Origin: JANPIX01 sp031425195 | Lineage (GTDB): Bacteria > Pseudomonadota > Alphaproteobacteria > Rhodobacterales > Rhodobacteraceae | Direction: 5' to 3' | DNA: 64,000 nucleotides | Assembly: GCA_031425195.1 (NCBI GenBank) | Contig: JANPIX010000026.1 | Location: 124,001 to 188,000, forward strand | In this document: positions 59,992 through 64,000 of the stretch, one piece after another | How the letters are laid out: every line of letters starts with the position of its first letter | Numbering within the stretch: the first letter of the stretch is position 1 | Program-made: the position numbers and the translations under genes | Notes under the pieces: model-generated | Told to the model about the DNA's origin: nothing | Seen by the model: only the letters and a program-made list of their open reading frames with translations | The model's database searches: none

Positions 59992-60822
59992 ATGAAACAG
60001 GTACGCATCGGCGGGTTGACCGTCGGGAACGACCAACCGTTGTTGGTCATAGCGGGCCCCTGCCAGCTTGAAAGCCTTGATCATGCGCAGATGATCGCAG
60101 GTACGATGCAAGAGGCGTGCAGGGCCGCTGGCGCGCAATATGTGTTCAAGGCGAGTTACGACAAGGCGAACCGGACCAGCCTGAAAGGCCGCCGCGGCCT
60201 TGGGATTGACGAAGGTCTGGCCGTTCTGGACAAGGTTCGCGCCATGGGGATGCCGGTCCTGACCGATGTGCATGACATAGCACAGGCGCGCGCGGCGGCG
60301 GCGGTTGTGGATGTCATTCAGATACCCGCCTTTCTGTGTCGGCAGACCGATCTTCTGTTGGCCGCTGGCGAAACAGGGGCGGTTGTCAACATAAAGAAGG
60401 GCCAGTTTCTGGCCCCTTGGGACATGGCGAATGTCGCAGACAAGGTCGCGTCAACGGGGAACGATAACATCCTGCTGACGGAACGGGGTGTCAGTTTCGG
60501 CTACAACACCTTGGTCACCGACGTGCGCGCCCTACCCATCATGGCACGTACGGGTTGGCCCGTGATCATGGATGCGACACATTCGGTGCAACAACCTGGC
60601 GGGCAGGGCACGGCGTCGGGCGGGCAGCGCGAATTTGCGCCGGTGATGGCCCGTGCAGCCGTCAGCCTGGGAATTGCGGGCGTGTTCATCGAAACCCATC
60701 AGGACCCGGACAATTCCCCTTCAGACGGGCCGAACATGATTCGGCTGGACCAGATGGCAGGGCTGATTGCCAGCTTGATGGCATTTGACAAACTTGCGAA
60801 ATCCGACCCCCTTCACGTCTAA
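59992..60822 (+). CDS. kdsA: 3-Deoxy-8-phosphooctulonate synthase
   Basis: 276 residues. Condenses arabinose 5-phosphate and phosphoenolpyruvate to Kdo 8-phosphate, supplying Kdo for lipid A core and for capsule anchors. Family motifs include VIAGPCQLESLDHA (about 19-32), KASYDKANRTSLKGRRG (about 52-68), GVSFGYNTLVTDVRAL and FIETHQDPDNSPSDG (about 227-241). Its position directly behind kpsTE supports a Kdo-linked capsule. The stop overlaps that of the convergent RTX gene by 4 bases. Confidence 0.96.
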   Translation: MKQVRIGGLTVGNDQPLLVIAGPCQLESLDHAQMIAGTMQEACRAAGAQYVFKASYDKANRTSLKGRRGLGIDEGLAVLDKVRAMGMPVLTDVHDIAQARAAAAVVDVIQIPAFLCRQTDLLLAAGETGAVVNIKKGQFLAPWDMANVADKVASTGNDNILLTERGVSFGYNTLVTDVRALPIMARTGWPVIMDATHSVQQPGGQGTASGGQREFAPVMARAAVSLGIAGVFIETHQDPDNSPSDGPNMIRLDQMAGLIASLMAFDKLAKSDPLHV

Positions 60823-63152
60823 AGCCACAGGTCGGTTAAACCCAGCTTTGCAACATCCGTCACTCGGATCTCAAAGTCTGCGATGCTGTCACCGTTGTTG
60901 TCGGCGCGCAGTCGTACCGTGGTTCCGGCATCGACGCACCAGACGCTGTAGGCGCGCGCGCCCGAACTGCTGAAGCCAAAGGCCTGATTACCCGCGACGT
61001 CGCGGTTCGCGTCGATCACGCGCAGGTCAATGATATCCATGCCACGGTCAAAACCGGTCACGACATCGCGTGCCGTAACGCGCGAATCCTGCACACGCTC
61101 GAAGATGAACACATCGCGGGCGGAATCCTGGCCGGCGCCAAGCAGATCGGCACCGCGCCCGCCTAGTAACGTGTCGGCCCCGGCACCGCCAGCAAGGCTG
61201 TCGAACCCGTCAAACCCGCGCAAAAGGTTGGAACCGGCATTGCCTTTCAAACGGTTGGCCAGCCCGTTCCCGGCGGCATCGCAATCAAGCGTGCCAGAAA
61301 GCGTCAGATTTTCCAGCGCCACACCCAGGGTAAAGCTGACCGATGCGCCAATGGTATCGACGCCGCCATTCGTGATTTCGGCCACAATATCCTGCAGATT
61401 ATCGACGATATAAAGGTCGTCACCCGCACCGCCCGACAACGAATCCTCGTCTGTCCCGCCATCCAGAGTGTCATCGCCCGCCCCGCCTTGAAGCGTATCA
61501 CGGCCCGCGTCGCCTTTCAGAACATCGTTGCCGGTGTCGCCAAAGATCTGATCATGGCCCTGCCCGCCCTGCACATCATCATCACCCGACAGCGCTGCAT
61601 AATTGTCGTCGCCGCCCAAAAGATCGATGACATCGCGGCCCAGGGTCCCAACAAGATCATCACGCAACTGCGTGGGCTGGCCCGCGCCTGTACCACCGCC
61701 GCCGCCGATGGGCACGACCGGCGCCTCCACGAACGTAAGCGGGGTGCCGAACTGAACTACCGTCAAACGCCCGTCCTGCAGGCCATCAGCGGCATCAAGC
61801 GCGCGAAGCCGAGCAGCGCCGCCGTAAAGAATGGCCATCGCCCCGGCTGCGGCCCCCGGCATGCCAAAGACCACATCGGCAAAACCATCGCCGTTCACGT
61901 CGGCGATCTGCCCGCCACCCGCCGCGCCAAAACCCGCAATACGGTAGCCGTTCGTGCCGTTCAGCGTGGCAAGATCGATAGCAGAAGGCCCGTCCTCACC
62001 GCGACCGAAGATCAGATAGACAGTTCCCGTCCCCGTCGCATCGGCCAGAATGAAATCGCGAAACCCGTCGCCGTTGACATCCCCTGTGCCGCCCATGCCA
62101 GCGGTTACATTGGTTCTTGCAAGTACAAATCCGTCTGCACCGGTAAGAGCCGACAAATCGATGTTCGTGTCATACCCACCCGACTTGCCGAACAACACAT
62201 AACTTGTGCTCAGTCCGGAAAGCGTGTCGGCTTTCCCCTCGATCAGAAGGTCATCCACGCCATCACCATTCACATCCGCAAGTGGTTCTGCGCGGATAAT
62301 CTGCGCCAGCGGCAGGAAAACTCCGTTCGTTCCGGTCAGATCAATGGCCGCGGCATCCCGTATCAGGCCCCCCATCGTGGAGGTTCCAAAAACCAGCGCA
62401 GCACCCGCCGTTGTCACCAACACCAGATCATCAAGGCCGTCATCATTCAGATCGCCCGCCGATGCCGCCGACAGAACATTGGTCCAGATATCCTTCTGCG
62501 TGCCGAAATCCGCCGTCAGGTTCAGATGGGCGGGGTGCGCAGACCCGTCACCGAACAGGATAAAGGCCTGCGCGTCGGCCGGGTTTGTCACCAGCAGATC
62601 GGCGAAGCCGTCACCATTCAGATCCCCCGCCCCTTCGGTGACTGAACGTCCGCCGTCCGTTGTGGCATGAACGGTTAGCCTTGTGGCATTTGTCAGTGCC
62701 GCCATTTCGACAACCGGGGCAAAGCCACCTGAAACACCGTAAACGATCACCGCCTCAGGCGTGCTGCTGTCCGGTCCGGGTATCAGCCCGCCGACGATGA
62801 TATCGTCAATGCCGTCGCCGTCGATATCGCCTGCCGGGGCCAGGACAGTTCCCAGTTGCCCACCTGCCGTACCGCCTTGGAACACCGAAAGCACAGTGCC
62901 ATCGGGTTGGGCGCCAGTGGCGAAAACCAGATCCATCTGCGCGTCAAGATCGCCCGTTCCGCCGTAAAAGACGTAAGTCAGGCCGGATTGCGCAAGCGCC
63001 CCATCGCCATAGCCATTTCCGGCATTGGGTGCAGATACCGCCACATCCGCACGGCCATCACCATTCACGTCCCCCAAGGCCGCCACACGCAGGCCAAAGC
63101 CGGCACCAGCCTCTGGCCCATAAACGATCGTCCCGCCTGTTCCCGTCGTCAT
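60819..63152 (-). CDS. Seven-repeat FG-GAP propeller fused to RTX domain, predicted T1SS substrate
   Basis: 777 residues with no signal peptide. Residues about 1-470 contain seven integrin-type repeats with the calcium loop GDxNGDGxxD: ALGDVNGDGRADVAVS, PAGDIDGDGIDDIIVG, GAGDLNGDGFADLLVT, SAGDLNDDGLDDLVLV, PLADVNGDGVDDLLIE, GTGDVNGDGFRDFILA and QIADVNGDGFADVVFG. Seven repeats fit a closed seven-bladed propeller. RTX nonapeptides (GGAGDDTLDGG, GGAGADTLLGG) and a C-terminal domain follow (about 490-777). Both halves bind calcium. Adhesion or matrix function is inferred. The ATG at 63152 has no good alternative. Confidence 0.88.
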   Translation of the reverse strand: MTTGTGGTIVYGPEAGAGFGLRVAALGDVNGDGRADVAVSAPNAGNGYGDGALAQSGLTYVFYGGTGDLDAQMDLVFATGAQPDGTVLSVFQGGTAGGQLGTVLAPAGDIDGDGIDDIIVGGLIPGPDSSTPEAVIVYGVSGGFAPVVEMAALTNATRLTVHATTDGGRSVTEGAGDLNGDGFADLLVTNPADAQAFILFGDGSAHPAHLNLTADFGTQKDIWTNVLSAASAGDLNDDGLDDLVLVTTAGAALVFGTSTMGGLIRDAAAIDLTGTNGVFLPLAQIIRAEPLADVNGDGVDDLLIEGKADTLSGLSTSYVLFGKSGGYDTNIDLSALTGADGFVLARTNVTAGMGGTGDVNGDGFRDFILADATGTGTVYLIFGRGEDGPSAIDLATLNGTNGYRIAGFGAAGGGQIADVNGDGFADVVFGMPGAAAGAMAILYGGAARLRALDAADGLQDGRLTVVQFGTPLTFVEAPVVPIGGGGGTGAGQPTQLRDDLVGTLGRDVIDLLGGDDNYAALSGDDDVQGGQGHDQIFGDTGNDVLKGDAGRDTLQGGAGDDTLDGGTDEDSLSGGAGDDLYIVDNLQDIVAEITNGGVDTIGASVSFTLGVALENLTLSGTLDCDAAGNGLANRLKGNAGSNLLRGFDGFDSLAGGAGADTLLGGRGADLLGAGQDSARDVFIFERVQDSRVTARDVVTGFDRGMDIIDLRVIDANRDVAGNQAFGFSSSGARAYSVWCVDAGTTVRLRADNNGDSIADFEIRVTDVAKLGLTDLWL

Positions 63153-63205
63153 GCACCCTCACCTTGTCTGCACATGCAGACTGACCGGATCGTAGCATGC
63201 CAGTG

Positions 63206-63221
63206 TTTACCAGATGGTTAA
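63206..63221. promoter_or_regulatory. Inverted repeat with TGGTTAA upstream of the RTX gene
   Basis: TTTACCA-GA-TGGTTAA at 63206-63221 is a dyad with one mismatch, 54 bases before the FG-GAP/RTX start. TTAACC/GGTTAA words are typical half-sites for the cell-cycle regulator CtrA in alphaproteobacteria, which controls surface and secretion genes in Rhodobacterales. A similar TGGTTAA lies next to the DUF6456 start (31101-31107). Suggestive only. Confidence 0.3.
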
Positions 63222-63233
63222 TGAAGGATTGAT

Positions 63234-63310
<77 letters not shown>

Positions 63311-63358
63311 GTCTTGGCAGACCGATAGGCGAAAGGGCCTGCGACTGCAACGGAAAAG

Positions 63359-64000
63359 TCAGCCGAAAAGTTCGTGACAGAACTCCAACCCGCTGATGAG
63401 AGCGTCAACTTCTGCCGGCGTGTTGTAAAGTGCGAAAGACGCGCGGCAGGTGGCGGTCAGCCCCAAATGATCAAGCAGCGGCATGGCACAATGCGACCCG
63501 GCCCGCACCGCAATGCCCCGTTTGTCAAGCACGGTGGAGACGTCATGCGCGTGGGCGGCACCGTCCAGGGTGAACGAAAAAATCGCGCCCTTGGTTGCCG
63601 AATTGCCCTGCACCGACAGCCAGTTGCATCCGGCCAGCCGATCACGTGCGTAATCACGCAGGCCAATCTCATGCCGCGCGATGTTGTCCATGCCCAGATC
63701 CATCATGAAATCAAGCGCCACGCCCAGACCAATCTGCTGCACGATGCCGGGGGTGCCCGCCTCGAACATCATGGGGGCGTCGTTGTAAACCACCGTTTCG
63801 CGGGTCACATCGCGGATCATGTCGCCGCCGCCCAGGAACGGCCGCATCTCGGCCAGGCGTTCATCGCGTATGAAGATCGCCCCAGAACCACTTGGCCCAT
63901 AAAGCTTATGTCCGGTTATCGCATAGAAGTCGCACCCCAAGGCGGCAACATCAACCGCCATGTGGACGGCGGCCTGCGACCCATCGACAAGGACAGGAAT
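63359..64000 (-). CDS. sufS: Cysteine desulfurase SufS, 3' part
   Basis: Class V aminotransferase fold PLP enzyme, with its start beyond the right edge of the window; the reading frame is open to base 64000. The PLP lysine is in AITGHKLYGPSGSG, and the catalytic Cys is in RAGSHCAMPLLDHLG, the SufS (group II) type, with no loop as long as that of IscS. It ends GLEFCHELFG. SufS removes sulfur from cysteine for iron-sulfur cluster assembly; the rest of suf is expected to the right. The visible part is about 213 residues, roughly half of the protein. Confidence 0.93.
   Translation of the reverse strand: MPVLVDGSQAAVHMAVDVAALGCDFYAITGHKLYGPSGSGAIFIRDERLAEMRPFLGGGDMIRDVTRETVVYNDAPMMFEAGTPGIVQQIGLGVALDFMMDLGMDNIARHEIGLRDYARDRLAGCNWLSVQGNSATKGAIFSFTLDGAAHAHDVSTVLDKRGIAVRAGSHCAMPLLDHLGLTATCRASFALYNTPAEVDALISGLEFCHELFG

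Overview
The window is a contiguous piece of an alphaproteobacterial chromosome, almost certainly from the Rhodobacterales (Rhodobacter/Roseobacter group). The basis is the high G+C content, codon use ending in G or C, and several lineage-typical families (DUF6456, DUF6477, a DUF6778-type lipoprotein, the double-length 2'-deoxycytidine 5'-triphosphate deaminase, OlsB-like acyltransferase, RTX proteins). I see no transposase, integrase, phage gene, CRISPR array or plasmid function, and no gene-free stretch longer than about 260 bases. The species cannot be named from this alone.

Layout. 1-9.6 kb: a VOC protein, an ABC-F ATPase joined to a MarC protein, a retropepsin-like protease, an RTX protein, the zwf-pgl-pgi sugar-phosphate operon read leftward behind a LacI-type palindrome, and an MgtC protein. 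9.6-20.7 kb: HNH nuclease, esterase plus DNA glycosylase, an MFS transporter, a squalene-synthase-like protein overlapping cimA, a hairpin-rich spacer, cysS, a lipoprotein, Uup and an OlsB-like acyltransferase. 20.7-25.7 kb: bamE diverging from the conserved block DUF177-rpmF-plsX-fabH-ihfA-merR, then tRNA-Pro. 25.7-34.8 kb: dCTP deaminase, a second RTX protein, lipA, oxyR, the divergent DUF6456/DUF6477 pair, a non-pyrrolysine MttB-family protein and guaA.

34.8-48.5 kb: dabA and dabB (energy-coupled inorganic carbon uptake) divergent from a LysR regulator, followed by a small monooxygenase, a zinc alcohol dehydrogenase, two EamA exporters, an orphan P-loop ATPase, metA (with the glutamate expected for acetyl-CoA use), a Tat-type hydrolase, PPK2 and TetR. 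47.4-53.6 kb: a polyamine-type ABC operon (potB-potC-potA) with no binding protein and with a KpsS-like gene as its last member, a 27-base palindrome upstream, a small orphan ORF, a MocR regulator and a DUF1127 protein. 53.6-64 kb: rplM-rpsI, SseB, a uracil-DNA glycosylase homologue, a variant NhaA, a capsule operon kpsT-kpsE-kdsA behind a good sigma-70 promoter, a large FG-GAP/RTX protein, tRNA-Arg and the 3' part of sufS.

Themes. Central carbon (zwf-pgl-pgi, DabAB), lipid and envelope (plsX-fabH, OlsB, BamE, capsule) and translation (rpmF, rplM-rpsI, cysS, two tRNAs) dominate. The accessory signal is three RTX proteins, each a single leftward gene ending at or inside the 3' end of a conserved rightward gene. 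Seven of the eight convergent gene pairs are separated by 9 bases or fewer, or overlap by 4. No strong case for a wholly new multi-gene system was found. The most promising leads are the potBCA/KpsS-like operon with its palindrome, the FG-GAP/RTX fusion, the dabAB/LysR locus and the active-site variant of NhaA.
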